A stretch of 64,000 bases of DNA from Lawsonibacter faecis (GTDB taxonomy: Bacteria > Bacillota > Clostridia > Oscillospirales > Oscillospiraceae), in contig NZ_JACOPQ010000019.1 in the NCBI RefSeq assembly GCF_014287675.1, forward strand, positions 6,149 to 70,148, written 5' to 3'. Positions 24,181 through 32,484 of the stretch are shown one piece after another; the stretch's first letter is position 1; every line of letters starts with the position of its first letter. The position numbers and the translations under genes are program-made. The notes below the pieces were generated by a model. The model saw nothing but the letters and a program-made list of their open reading frames with translations, did no database searches and had not been told where the DNA came from.

Positions 24181-24864
24181 TCATTCCTTTACGATGACCA
24201 CGGAGAAGTACCCCTCCCCCGCCTCCAGCTCTTTCAGACTCTCATAGACCCGCTCGCCCTCCATGCCGCAGTTGGCCACCATGGCGGCCCCCTCCAGCAG
24301 CCCTCGGGCCTCCAGCTTGTCCCGCAGGGCGGGCAGGGCCCTGCCCGACTTCATAAATACCTTATTGGAGGGGAAATCGATGCACTCCTCCACCCCCTCG
24401 TAGGACGCGGGGACGATGAGCAGCCGCTCGGCCCCCTCGCACAGGGAGGTGTTGAGCCTGGCGGCCACGGCGCAGAAGGAGGGCACGCCGGGAATCAGCT
24501 CTGCCCGGTAGCCCCGGGAGAGCACCTTCTTATGGACATAGATGTAGGTGGAGTAGACCGTGGGGTCCCCCAGGGTGATGAACGCCACATTCTTCCCCGC
24601 GTCCAGCAGGGCGCAGATGTCATCCGCAATCTTCCCGTAGCAGCCGTCCAGCAGCGCCTTGTCCCGCACCATGGGCGTGGGGCAGTAGAGAAGCTCCCTG
24701 TCCGCCGTCCACTCCCGCACGATGTTGAGGGCGGTCTTCTCGCCGCTCCCCTTGTCGGGGACGGCCACCACGTCGGCCTCCCGCAGGATGCGCGCGGCCT
24801 TCATGGTCACCAGCTCCGGGTCGCCGGGACCCACGCCCACACCGTACAGCATTCCCTTTTTCAT
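24181..24864 (-). CDS. cbiL: Cobalt-precorrin-2 C20-methyltransferase
   Basis: SAM-dependent methylation of cobalt-factor II at C-20. The protein has 227 residues, with the family motifs YGVGVGPGDPELVTMKA at the N-terminus, ITLGDPTVYSTY at about 98, and PGVPSFCAVAARL. The chosen start ATG 24864 lies 7 bases after GGAGG; another ATG at 24870 overlaps the cbiK stop (ATGA) but is too close to the site. It is directly coupled to cbiK. Confidence 0.93.
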   Translation of the reverse strand: MKKGMLYGVGVGPGDPELVTMKAARILREADVVAVPDKGSGEKTALNIVREWTADRELLYCPTPMVRDKALLDGCYGKIADDICALLDAGKNVAFITLGDPTVYSTYIYVHKKVLSRGYRAELIPGVPSFCAVAARLNTSLCEGAERLLIVPASYEGVEECIDFPSNKVFMKSGRALPALRDKLEARGLLEGAAMVANCGMEGERVYESLKELEAGEGYFSVVIVKE

Positions 24865-24866
24865 GC

Positions 24867-25658
24867 TCATTCCTCCCCGGCCGCCGCCAGCGCGTGGCCC
24901 ACGAACATCTCCCGGACGCCCCGGTATTCCCCCAGCCCTTTTAGGTTACATAACACTTCGTAGCCCAGACTCTCCAGGCGGCTTTTCCAGGAGTCCTCAT
25001 CCGCTCCGGCCAGGTCGTTTTTCGCGTGGTCCCCCGCCACCACCATCAGGGGGCAGAGGACCGCCCGCTTCACCTCGGGCCGCTCCGCCATGCGCCGGAG
25101 CACCTGCTCCAGCGCCGGGTAGCCCTCCACGGTGCCGATGAGGACGTCCCTGCGCCCCAGGTCGTGAAAGACGTACTCCAGCTGGGCGTAGGACGGGTTG
25201 ACATAATGTTCCGTACCGTGACCCATGAAGATCATTGCCGTATCCTCCCGCTCCTCCGGCAGCTCGGCCAGCACCGCCGCCGCCAGGGCGTGATAATCCT
25301 CCACGGTGGTGAGGAGGGGCGCGCCCACGCTCAACCGGGCGAACCGACTGCGGCAGGGCTCCGCCTGGGCGAGCAGCTTGTCGTACTCCTCGCCGTTAAT
25401 GACGTGGGTGGGCTGAATCACCACGTCGGTACAGCCCTCCCGCAGGAGGTCCTCCAGGGCCTCGGCCGCACTGGGGATGTCCAGGCCGTCCCGCGCCTTC
25501 AGCTTCCGGCAGATCATGCCGCTGGTAAATGCCCGGCGGAAGGCCCGCTTCGGGAAGGCTGCCGCCAGCTCGGCCTCGATGGCCCCGATGGTCCGCGCCA
25601 GGGTGTCCGCGTGGCTGGTGCCGAAGGACACCGCCAGGATGGCCTTTTTCTCATCCAT
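24867..25658 (-). CDS. cbiK: Sirohydrochlorin cobaltochelatase (CbiK class)
   Basis: Inserts Co(II) into sirohydrochlorin, the step that commits to the anaerobic B12 route. The protein has 263 residues, the length of CbiK rather than small CbiX. Metal-binding histidines are in FMGHGTEHYVNP (about 150) and VAGDHAKNDLAG (about 212), and ILAVSFGTSHADT is the N-terminal signature. The start ATG 25658 has AAAGGAG 7 bases before it. No signal peptide is seen, so it is cytoplasmic. A 233-base hairpin-rich gap separates it from cbiC upstream. Confidence 0.94.
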   Translation of the reverse strand: MDEKKAILAVSFGTSHADTLARTIGAIEAELAAAFPKRAFRRAFTSGMICRKLKARDGLDIPSAAEALEDLLREGCTDVVIQPTHVINGEEYDKLLAQAEPCRSRFARLSVGAPLLTTVEDYHALAAAVLAELPEEREDTAMIFMGHGTEHYVNPSYAQLEYVFHDLGRRDVLIGTVEGYPALEQVLRRMAERPEVKRAVLCPLMVVAGDHAKNDLAGADEDSWKSRLESLGYEVLCNLKGLGEYRGVREMFVGHALAAAGEE

Positions 25659-25699
25659 ACTCAAGCTCCTTTTATCAGGTTTCCCGGACATGCACAACG

Positions 25700-25890
25700 G
25701 GTTTAGCCGGCAGCGCAGCGCTGCCGCCGCTTCCCGCAGCGCTCAGTCAGAATGTGGAATTCTTCGCCGGGGTACGCGCCGGCTCTGGATATCAGCTTTT
25801 GGGGCAGATGATAGCGCGCGGAATGCCGACGCTTTATGACATGGGCGCGGCGAGGCCCCTTTATGTTCATCTATCGCCCGGCGGCGGTGC
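25700..25890 (-). repeat. Hairpin-rich insert between cbiC and cbiK, possible distant relative of the four-hairpin repeat
   Basis: Minus strand order: CATAAAGCGT, an imperfect stem, AAAAGCTGATATCCAGA, hairpin GCCGG-CGCGTAC-CCCGGC, GAAGAATTCCACATTCTGA, and hairpin GGCAGCG-CTGCG-CTGCC. The order of a conserved AAGCG and an AAA(C/G)CTGAT-type linker around stems resembles the repeat at 2764, but sequence identity is low. No gene is supported here. Confidence 0.35.
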
Positions 25891-25891
25891 C

Positions 25892-26536
25892 CTATTCCCG
25901 CGCGTTCCCGGACGCGAGATAGATAAGCGCGTTGCAGATGGCCGCCGCCACATTGCTGCCGCCCTTTCTGCCCCGGGCCACGATATGGGGCGCGGCGGTG
26001 GTGAGCAGCAACTCCTTGCTCTCCACCACATTCACAAACCCCACCGGCACGCCGATGACCAGCGCGGGGTCCGCCTTCCCCTCGTCCATCAGCTCGCAGA
26101 GGCGCACCAAGGCGGTGGGGGCGTTGCCGATGGCGAATATCACGCTTCCCTCCAGCGCCGCCGCCCGCTCCATGGAGACGGTGGCGCGCGTCTCTCCCCG
26201 GGCCTTGGCCTCGGCGGCCACGTCGGGGTCGGACATGAAGCAGACCGCCCTGCCGCCGAATTTCTCCAGCACCCGCTTATTGACCCCGGACCAGGCCATC
26301 TGGGTGTCGGTGACGATGGTGCAGCCGCCCTTGACAGCGGCGATTCCCCTCGCCACCGCCCCCTCTGAAAACACCAGATTGTCGGCGTAGTCAAAGTCGG
26401 CGCTGGTGTGAATCACCCTTTTCACCACCGGGAGCTGATCCGCGGGAAAGCTCCGCGCCCCCAGCTCGGCCCCGATGATCTCCATGCTCCGCGCCTCAAT
26501 CTCCGCGGGCGCGACGCGCTGTAACGTAATCTTCAT
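25892..26536 (-). CDS. cbiC: Cobalt-precorrin-8 methylmutase
   Basis: Moves the methyl group from C-11 to C-12 to give cobyrinate. The protein has 214 residues. The catalytic histidine lies in KRVIHTSADFDYADN (about 39-53), and GNAPTALVRLCELM is a second family segment. The start ATG 26536 has GGAG 6 bases before it; a TTG at 26548 overlaps that site. It follows cbiP by 39 bases. Confidence 0.95.
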   Translation of the reverse strand: MKITLQRVAPAEIEARSMEIIGAELGARSFPADQLPVVKRVIHTSADFDYADNLVFSEGAVARGIAAVKGGCTIVTDTQMAWSGVNKRVLEKFGGRAVCFMSDPDVAAEAKARGETRATVSMERAAALEGSVIFAIGNAPTALVRLCELMDEGKADPALVIGVPVGFVNVVESKELLLTTAAPHIVARGRKGGSNVAAAICNALIYLASGNARE

Positions 26537-26575
26537 TGTACGCTCCAATCCCGGCCCGGAAGAAGCCGGCTCAGC

Positions 26576-28099
26576 TTAATTACTTTTCAGGTCTGATTCG
26601 CTTCCGTCCAGAATGCGGTAAACGGCCTCCATGTCCAGCGCGGCGCGCATCCCGTCGGCCAGCTTGTCGTACTGCAGTTCCTTGTAGGCCCTCCAGTCCA
26701 CCGCCCCGGCGGAGCCGTCCAGGCCCTTGGCCTTGAGCAGGCAGTTGACCAGCGCGGCGGCGCACCCGGAGCGGTCGAAAATACCGTGGACATAGCAGCC
26801 CCAGACGTTCCCGCAGGCCAGCCCGTCGGTATGCCCCTCCCCCTCCAGGGTCTGAAAATCCACCAGCGGCGCGTTTCCGCCCAGGTCGGTGCGGCCCATA
26901 TGGATCTCATACCCCTCGAAGGGGACTCCCTCCATGTCCGCGAACACCCCCGCCGGGGCCCGGAAGCGCCCGGTTACCCGGGTCCGGGTCTTCTCACCGA
27001 AGAACACGGTCTCATGGGGCAGCAGCCCCAGCCCGGCCAGGGCGCCGCCCCCCTCCACCCCCCCGGGGTCGGAGACGGTGCGGCCCAGCATCTGATACCC
27101 GCCGCAGATGCCCGCCACCGCGCCGCCTCTGGCGGCATGCTTCAGGATGGCATTTTCCAGCCCGCTCTGGCGGAGCCAGCGCAGGTCGTCCATGGTGTTC
27201 TTGGTGCCGGGCAGGAGGATGAGGTCGGGATTGCCCAGCTCCTTGACGGAGCGGACGTAGCGGAGACTGACCTCCTCCATCCGCTCCAGGGGATTGAAAT
27301 CCGTGAAGTTCGAGAGCCGCGGCAGGCGGATGACCGCGATATCCGCCAGGCCCACCCTGGCGCCGGGGCGGTACTCCAGCCGCTGGGACAGGGAGTCCTC
27401 GTCGTCCACGTCCACATCCAGCATGGGCACCACGCCCAGCACCGGCTTGCGGGCGATGTTCTCAAGCTGCGCCAGCCCGGGCCGGAGAATCTCCACGTCC
27501 CCCCGGAACTTGTTGATGATAAAGCCCTTGATGCGCGCCTGCTCGTCCGGCTCCAGCAGGGCCACCGTGCCGTAGAGGGCGGCGAAGACCCCGCCCCGGT
27601 CGATGTCCCCGGCCAGAAGCACCGGGGCGTTCGCCGCCTTGGCCATGCCCATGTTGACAATGTCGTCTTTTCGCAGATTGATCTCCGCCGGGCTGCCCGC
27701 CCCCTCGATGACGATGATGTCGTGCTCCGCCGCCAGGGAGCGGTAGGCCTCCATAACGTCGGGGAGCAGCCTGGCTTTGTAGGCGAAGTAGTCCGCCGCC
27801 TTCATGGTCCCTCTGGGCACGCCGTTCACGATGACCTGGCTCCCGGTGTCGTTGGTGGGCTTGAGGAGGATGGGGTTCATCCGCACGGAGGGCTCCACCC
27901 CCGCCGCCTCTGCCTGCATCACTTGGGCGCGGCCCATCTCCAGACCCTCGGCGGTAATGAAGGAGTTGAGGGCCATGTTCTGGGACTTGAAGGGGGCCAC
28001 AGAGTAGCCGTCCTGCCTGAAGATGCGGCACAGCCCCGCCGCCAGCAGGCTCTTTCCCGCGTTGGAGGCCGTGCCCTGAATCATAATCGCCTTTGCCAT
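26576..28099 (-). CDS. cbiP: Cobyric acid synthase
   Basis: Glutamine-dependent amidation of the b, d, e and g side chains of adenosylcobyrinate diamide. The protein has 507 residues, full length. The N-terminal kinase-like P-loop is in MIQGTASNAGKSLLAAGLCR. The C-terminal triad-type glutaminase has GICGGYQMLG, with the nucleophile cysteine at about 334, and the histidine in YVHGIFD. The ATG follows the cobD stop immediately (TAGATG). Confidence 0.96.
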   Translation of the reverse strand: MAKAIMIQGTASNAGKSLLAAGLCRIFRQDGYSVAPFKSQNMALNSFITAEGLEMGRAQVMQAEAAGVEPSVRMNPILLKPTNDTGSQVIVNGVPRGTMKAADYFAYKARLLPDVMEAYRSLAAEHDIIVIEGAGSPAEINLRKDDIVNMGMAKAANAPVLLAGDIDRGGVFAALYGTVALLEPDEQARIKGFIINKFRGDVEILRPGLAQLENIARKPVLGVVPMLDVDVDDEDSLSQRLEYRPGARVGLADIAVIRLPRLSNFTDFNPLERMEEVSLRYVRSVKELGNPDLILLPGTKNTMDDLRWLRQSGLENAILKHAARGGAVAGICGGYQMLGRTVSDPGGVEGGGALAGLGLLPHETVFFGEKTRTRVTGRFRAPAGVFADMEGVPFEGYEIHMGRTDLGGNAPLVDFQTLEGEGHTDGLACGNVWGCYVHGIFDRSGCAAALVNCLLKAKGLDGSAGAVDWRAYKELQYDKLADGMRAALDMEAVYRILDGSESDLKSN

Positions 28100-29176
28100 C
28101 TACAGCACCTCTTTCAGCGCGGAAATCAATCTCTCGTTCTCACCGTGGGGCCTGACCGCGATCCGGTAGAAGTCCGGGCCCAGCCCCTCATAGTTGGCGC
28201 AGGAGCGGACCAAAATGCCCCGCTCCAGCAGCCTTTCCTTCAAATCGGCCCTGCCGGGGGCCTGAAAGAGCAGATAATTGGCCTCCCCGGGCCAGATTTT
28301 GAGGTTCAGGGCGCACATCTGCTCCAGAAGCCAGCTCCGCTCCGTCTGAATGAGCTTTCGCGCCTCCTCCGGCCACCGGGGACAGCCCATGGCCGCAATC
28401 CCCGCCGCCTGGGCCGCGCCGGAGACGCTCCAGGGCTGGCCGCAGAGGGACAGCCGCTCCAGAAGGGCCCCGTCGGCACTGAGGCAGTACCCCAGCCGCA
28501 GGCCGGGGATGGCGTAGCTCTTGGTGAAGGCCCGCAGGAGCAGCAGACGGGGATTTTCCGCCAGCCTGGGGGCCAGCCCCGGCCCCGCGCCGTCAGACAG
28601 GCTCAAAAAGCACTCGTCCACCACCAGAAGGATGCGGTTTTCCCCGCATTGATGCAGAATCTGCTCCATAAGCGGGGCCTTCACCCTTCTTCCCGTGGGG
28701 TTATTGGGGCTGCAGAGGAAAAACACGTCCAAACCGGGGGTCAGCTCTTCTAAAACCCGCTCCGTGAGGTCAAAATTCTCTTTGGCGTACAGCCGGTGGG
28801 AGAACACCTGCGTGCCCACGGCGCCCAGGGCCTGGGCGTACTCGGAGAAGGTGGGGGCGGTTACCAGCGCACGGGCGGGCCGCAGGGCGATGGCCAGCCG
28901 GAAGATGAGGTCCGCCGCCCCGTTTCCGCAGAGAATCTGTCCCGGCTCCACGCGGTCGCGGGCAGCGATGGCGGCGGTCAGCTCCCGGCAGAGGGGGTCG
29001 GGGTAGTGGACGCAGCCGTCCACCGCCGCCCTGGCCGCCGCGCGTACGGCCCCGGGCATCCCCAGGGGGTTCAGATTGGCAGAGAAGTCCAGTATCTCGC
29101 CCCCGTATCGGGCCTTTGCGGACAGGATATCGCCGCCGTGGGTATATTCCGCCAAACGAAACCGCCTCTTTTCCAT
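28100..29176 (-). CDS. cobD: Threonine-phosphate decarboxylase
   Basis: PLP aminotransferase-fold enzyme (HisC-like) that makes (R)-1-amino-2-propanol phosphate, the linker of the nucleotide loop. The protein has 358 residues. DFSANLNPLGMP is the characteristic N-terminal segment, and the PLP lysine is in RAFTKSYAIPGLRLGY (about 215-230). Its start overlaps the cbiB stop (TAATG), and its position between cbiB and cbiP supports CobD over HisC. Confidence 0.93.
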   Translation of the reverse strand: MEKRRFRLAEYTHGGDILSAKARYGGEILDFSANLNPLGMPGAVRAAARAAVDGCVHYPDPLCRELTAAIAARDRVEPGQILCGNGAADLIFRLAIALRPARALVTAPTFSEYAQALGAVGTQVFSHRLYAKENFDLTERVLEELTPGLDVFFLCSPNNPTGRRVKAPLMEQILHQCGENRILLVVDECFLSLSDGAGPGLAPRLAENPRLLLLRAFTKSYAIPGLRLGYCLSADGALLERLSLCGQPWSVSGAAQAAGIAAMGCPRWPEEARKLIQTERSWLLEQMCALNLKIWPGEANYLLFQAPGRADLKERLLERGILVRSCANYEGLGPDFYRIAVRPHGENERLISALKEVL

Positions 29177-30147
29177 TAAAACAGACTCAGAATCAGCGGT
29201 ACTCCGCAGAAGAGCACCAGGGACACGAAAGCCGTGGCGTACAGAAGCCGGTTGGCCCGGACGATGTCCAGCGGCTCCACCGGATGGTCGCCGTCGCCGA
29301 TGGTGGGCTTTTCCAGCCGCCTGCCGAAGTAGACAGCCGGACCGGCCAGCTGGATGTGCAGCGCTCCGGCGGCAGCCGCCTCGGTATGGGCCGAGTTGGG
29401 GGACTTGTGGTTCTTCCGGTCCCGCCGCATAATCCGCAGGGCATTGCGCCCGTCAAACCCGGCGAAGGCCGACGCGAAGCACATCAGCACCCCCGCCAGC
29501 CGGGCGGGGATGAAGTTGAGCACGTCGTCCCACCTGGCCGCGGCGCGTCCGAAGTACAGGTACCGGTCGTTCCGGTAGCCCACCATGGAGTCCATGGTGT
29601 TGGCCGCCTTGTAGAACATGCCCAGGGGCGCGCCGCCGAGGGCCAGGAAAATCAGCGGCGCGATGACGCCGTCGGAGGCGTTCTCCGCCACGGTCTCCAC
29701 CGCCGCCTTGGCCACCCCCGTCCCGTCCAGCCCATCGGTGTCCCGGCCCACAATCATGGAGACGGCGCGGCGCGCCTCCTGGAGCGTGCCGTCCTTCAGC
29801 GCCCGGTAGACCTTCATGCTCTCGTCCCGGAGGGATTTGGTGGCCAGGAGCTGGTAGCAGATCAGGGTCTCGGCGGCAAAAGCCAGCCAGACGGAGAGCT
29901 GCCCGCACAGCCGGATGACCAGCCAGGTAAAGAGCGTGGAGACGCCCAGCACCAGCGCCACCAGCACACCCCCGCCCAGCAGCTCCCCGGACGGACTCTT
30001 GGGAAAGATTTTGCGCAGGCCCTTTTCCAGGAGGGAGATCAGCGCCCCAATGGCCCGGACCGGGTGGGGCAGCCAATGTGGGTCGCCGACGATGAGGTCC
30101 AGGCAGAAGCCCAGCAGCAGGGCAAACAGCCGCATGGAAAGCGTCAT
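29176..30147 (-). CDS. cbiB: Adenosylcobinamide-phosphate synthase
   Basis: Integral membrane enzyme that joins aminopropanol phosphate to adenosylcobyric acid. The protein has 323 residues, with hydrophobic helices at about 1-20, 55-80, 80-95, 150-165, 200-215 and 295-320. The family segments DLIVGDPHWLPHPVRAIG and AVETVAENASDGVIAPLIFL are clear. Its start overlaps the phosphatase gene stop by 4 bases. Confidence 0.95.
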   Translation of the reverse strand: MTLSMRLFALLLGFCLDLIVGDPHWLPHPVRAIGALISLLEKGLRKIFPKSPSGELLGGGVLVALVLGVSTLFTWLVIRLCGQLSVWLAFAAETLICYQLLATKSLRDESMKVYRALKDGTLQEARRAVSMIVGRDTDGLDGTGVAKAAVETVAENASDGVIAPLIFLALGGAPLGMFYKAANTMDSMVGYRNDRYLYFGRAAARWDDVLNFIPARLAGVLMCFASAFAGFDGRNALRIMRRDRKNHKSPNSAHTEAAAAGALHIQLAGPAVYFGRRLEKPTIGDGDHPVEPLDIVRANRLLYATAFVSLVLFCGVPLILSLF

Positions 30148-30725
30148 TCCCTCACCTTCCCCACCGCGCCGGTGACGGTCAGCGTCAGCGGCGCGGCCGT
30201 CAGCTCCGCACGGTAGCCCCCGCAGTTTTCAAAGAGCCAGTCGTAATAGGCCCGCCTGGGGACGCCGAACTGGGAGAGCATGCTCATAAAGAGGCCCCCG
30301 TGGGCCACGACGCCAGCCCGTTTCCAGCCCCTGGCGGCGCAGTCCCGCGCGATCTCCTCCAGGGCCGCGGCCGCCCGGCGGTTGCAGTTCTCAATGGGCT
30401 CGCCGACGGACAGCTCGCCGCTGAGCCACCGCCGGTATACCGGGTCGTCCTGGAGCTCGGCGTGGCACTTGCCCTCGTAGGGGCCGAAGTCGGTCTCCCG
30501 CAGGTTGGGGACGGTGGTCCGCGCCACGCCCTCCCAGAGGAGGCCGGCGGTCTGCTGGCAGCGCGTCAGGGGGCTGACATAGAGGTGCTCCACGGGCGGA
30601 AGGGTGGGCGCCACCGCTCTGGCCAGCGCCTCCCCCTGGGGCGCCAGGGGCTGATCCAGGCTGCCCACGAAGCGGCGCTCCAGGTTGCCGGGGGTCATCC
30701 CGTGGCGAATCAGTATCAATTCCAT
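30144..30725 (-). CDS. cobC: Alpha-ribazole phosphatase-type histidine phosphatase
   Basis: A 193-residue histidine-phosphatase-superfamily protein. LILIRHGMTPGN holds the RHG motif, with the second histidine in VVAHGG. Within a B12 operon next to cbiB and cobS, the expected job is removing phosphate from alpha-ribazole-5'-phosphate or adenosylcobalamin-5'-phosphate. It overlaps the 3' end of the short CobU-like gene by 10 bases. The family alone would not fix the substrate; the assignment rests on context. Confidence 0.82.
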   Translation of the reverse strand: MELILIRHGMTPGNLERRFVGSLDQPLAPQGEALARAVAPTLPPVEHLYVSPLTRCQQTAGLLWEGVARTTVPNLRETDFGPYEGKCHAELQDDPVYRRWLSGELSVGEPIENCNRRAAAALEEIARDCAARGWKRAGVVAHGGLFMSMLSQFGVPRRAYYDWLFENCGGYRAELTAAPLTLTVTGAVGKVRE

Positions 30726-31084
30726 GGAAGTTCTCCTTTCAGGGGGCTGGGAAGGCCGCAGAACACGCGCACCACGCGGTCCGCCCGCCGGGCCAGATGG
30801 CAGCAGAGGCGGCCCACCGCCTCCCGCCAGGCCCGGTCGGCCTTGTCGATGGGGACCACGCCGCAGCCCACCTCGTCGCAGACGATAATGACGTCCGGGT
30901 TGGCCGCCAGGAGGCCCTCCAGGCCGGTATCCGGATGGAGGCGCATCCAGCGCTCCAAATCGTCAAAAATCGGCTTATGTTCGGCTGTTCCGGGGTCGCG
31001 GGCCACATCCTCCGGGGAGAGGCCGGTTTTTTCGAGAATATAGGCCAATTTCCCCTGATTTGCTCCGCCGATAACGAGAATCAC
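30716..31084 (-). CDS. Short CobU-like protein (cobinamide kinase/guanylyltransferase paralogue)
   Basis: A 122-residue protein. It starts MILVIGGANQGK, in the position of the CobU P-loop but with GANQGK in place of GxxxSGKS. IIVCDEVGCGVVPIDKADRA and then GRLCCHLARRADRVV match the CobU segment around NEVGxGIVP. The central nucleotide-handling part present in full CobU (~180 residues) is missing. The start GTG 31084 overlaps the cobS stop (GTGA); longer upstream reading is the shadow of cobS. A second, P-loop-competent CobU-like gene lies at 31900-32412, so this one may supply a partner function or be a diverged remnant. Confidence 0.7.
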   Translation of the reverse strand: MILVIGGANQGKLAYILEKTGLSPEDVARDPGTAEHKPIFDDLERWMRLHPDTGLEGLLAANPDVIIVCDEVGCGVVPIDKADRAWREAVGRLCCHLARRADRVVRVFCGLPSPLKGELPWN

Positions 31085-31848
31085 AGCAAGACCACCGCCT
31101 TTTGGCCCAGAATCACGGCCAGGACTATGGCGCACTCGCAGATTTGGAGGAAAAAGCCCGCCAAATCCCCGGTAATGCCGCCGAACTGGCGGCGGGACAT
31201 ACGGATATAGTAGAGGAAGCTCAGCGCGGCCCCGATGAGGGAGGCGGTCCCCGTCCAGGGGTCCAGCGCCACCATCAGCACCGCGCAGACTCCCAGCCAG
31301 AGGCCCAGGATTATCCTGGCCCTGGAGGCGTCCATGGGCTGGGTAAAGGTTGCCAGCAGGCCGGAGCCCCGGGCGTTGGGCTGGGTCACCGCCGCCAGGC
31401 CCGAGAGTCCTCGGGAGAGGACCGGCCCCAGGGCCAGCACCAGGGCCGCCCTGTCCGTGGGCAGGACCTCGCACCAGGCGGCGAAGAACAGGAGCAGATA
31501 GACCGTGCAGCAGATGATGGCGAAGGCCCCGGTGTGGGAGTCCTTTAAAATCTCCAGCTTGCGCGCCCTGTCCTGGTGGGAGCCCAGGGCATCCGAGGTA
31601 TCGCAGAAGCCGTCCAGATGGATGGCCCCGGAGACCGCGATGGGGATGAGCAGGGAGACCGCCCCCCGGAGGAAGGGGCCGATGCCCAGCGCGGCGCAGA
31701 GGAGGAACCAGCCGTACAGCAGCGCCCCGATGACAACGCCGATGACCGGGAACCAGCACAGCGCCCAGGAGAGGCTCTTTTTGTCCCACTCCACGCTCGG
31801 CGCGGGGAGCTTGGAGTACATGGCGAGGGCGATGAACAGGCTTTTCAT
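31081..31848 (-). CDS. cobS: Adenosylcobinamide-GDP ribazoletransferase (cobalamin synthase)
   Basis: Membrane enzyme joining adenosylcobinamide-GDP and alpha-ribazole. The protein has 255 residues with about six hydrophobic helices. FPVIGVVIGALLYGWF and AVSGAIHLDGFCDTSDAL with its acidic pair are the CobS signature. It sits between the two CobU-like genes in the usual cobU-cobS-cobC order. Confidence 0.95.
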   Translation of the reverse strand: MKSLFIALAMYSKLPAPSVEWDKKSLSWALCWFPVIGVVIGALLYGWFLLCAALGIGPFLRGAVSLLIPIAVSGAIHLDGFCDTSDALGSHQDRARKLEILKDSHTGAFAIICCTVYLLLFFAAWCEVLPTDRAALVLALGPVLSRGLSGLAAVTQPNARGSGLLATFTQPMDASRARIILGLWLGVCAVLMVALDPWTGTASLIGAALSFLYYIRMSRRQFGGITGDLAGFFLQICECAIVLAVILGQKAVVLL

Positions 31849-31899
31849 GGCGGGGCCTCCTTTGGGGATGGAAGTTCGGGCGCGCCGGTCCGGCGCGCC

Positions 31900-32412
31900 C
31901 TACGGCTTGTGCCGGACGGGGATGCCGCAGACCACCTCGTATACCGCGCCGGCCCGGCGGGCCAGGGCGCGGGAGAGTGCGGCCAGGAGGGCGAGGTAGG
32001 CGGCGGTCTCGCCGTCATAGGCGACGCCGTCGGAATAGACTTCGCCGGTGACCACCACAAGAAGCTCCGCTGCGCAGATCAGGCGGTCCAGCGCGGCGAG
32101 GATGCGCCCCTCGGCCCCGCCGGGGCCGGCGGGGCCGAAAAACTCGTTGGCCGCCAGGTTGGGCAGGTCCTCCAGCAGGACGGCGGGGGCGGGCGGCAGG
32201 GTCAGGGGACTGTCCGCGAAGGGGAGCTCCACCGTTGTGAAGCCCTTATCCGCCCGCATGGCGCGGTGGCGCTCCACGCGGGCCTCGCTCTCCTTGTCCC
32301 GCACCTGCATGGTGGCGAGGTAGACGCGGCTTACGAGGCCGCTTTGTACGATCAGGCTCTCCGAAAAGGCGGATTTGCCGCTGGCGGAGCCGCCGGAGAC
32401 CAGGATGAGCAT
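31900..32412 (-). CDS. cobU: Adenosylcobinamide kinase / guanylyltransferase-like protein
   Basis: A 170-residue protein with an intact P-loop, LVSGGSASGKSAFSE, and the CobU-type continuation VYLATMQVRDKESEARVERHRAMR, which carries the guanylyl-accepting histidine region. The C-terminal half contains TGEVYSDGV in place of the canonical NEVGxGIVP. Expected role: phosphorylate adenosylcobinamide and transfer GMP. The start ATG 32412 has GAGGTG upstream; a GTG at 32421 is too close. It is one of two CobU-like genes here with complementary gaps. Confidence 0.82.
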   Translation of the reverse strand: MLILVSGGSASGKSAFSESLIVQSGLVSRVYLATMQVRDKESEARVERHRAMRADKGFTTVELPFADSPLTLPPAPAVLLEDLPNLAANEFFGPAGPGGAEGRILAALDRLICAAELLVVVTGEVYSDGVAYDGETAAYLALLAALSRALARRAGAVYEVVCGIPVRHKP

Positions 32413-32484
32413 AGGCGTCACCTCACGGGTTGGATTCGGACAGCCCCCTCCGCCAGCCCTTGGGGCCGGAGGGCGGCGGGGGCG

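Noticed and set aside
26786..28753. 655-codon plus-strand ORF opposite cbiP/cobD
   Set aside because: Shadow of high-GC genes on the other strand; composition is Gly/His/Gln-rich low complexity with no motif or ribosome-binding site. The same applies to long opposite-strand ORFs at 20011-21510, 22636-24963, 31576-32976 and 39185-41233.
30716..31789. 357-codon reading of the short CobU-like gene
   Set aside because: The first 235 codons are the out-of-frame shadow of cobS; the CobU-like part has its own GTG with GTGA overlap at 31084.
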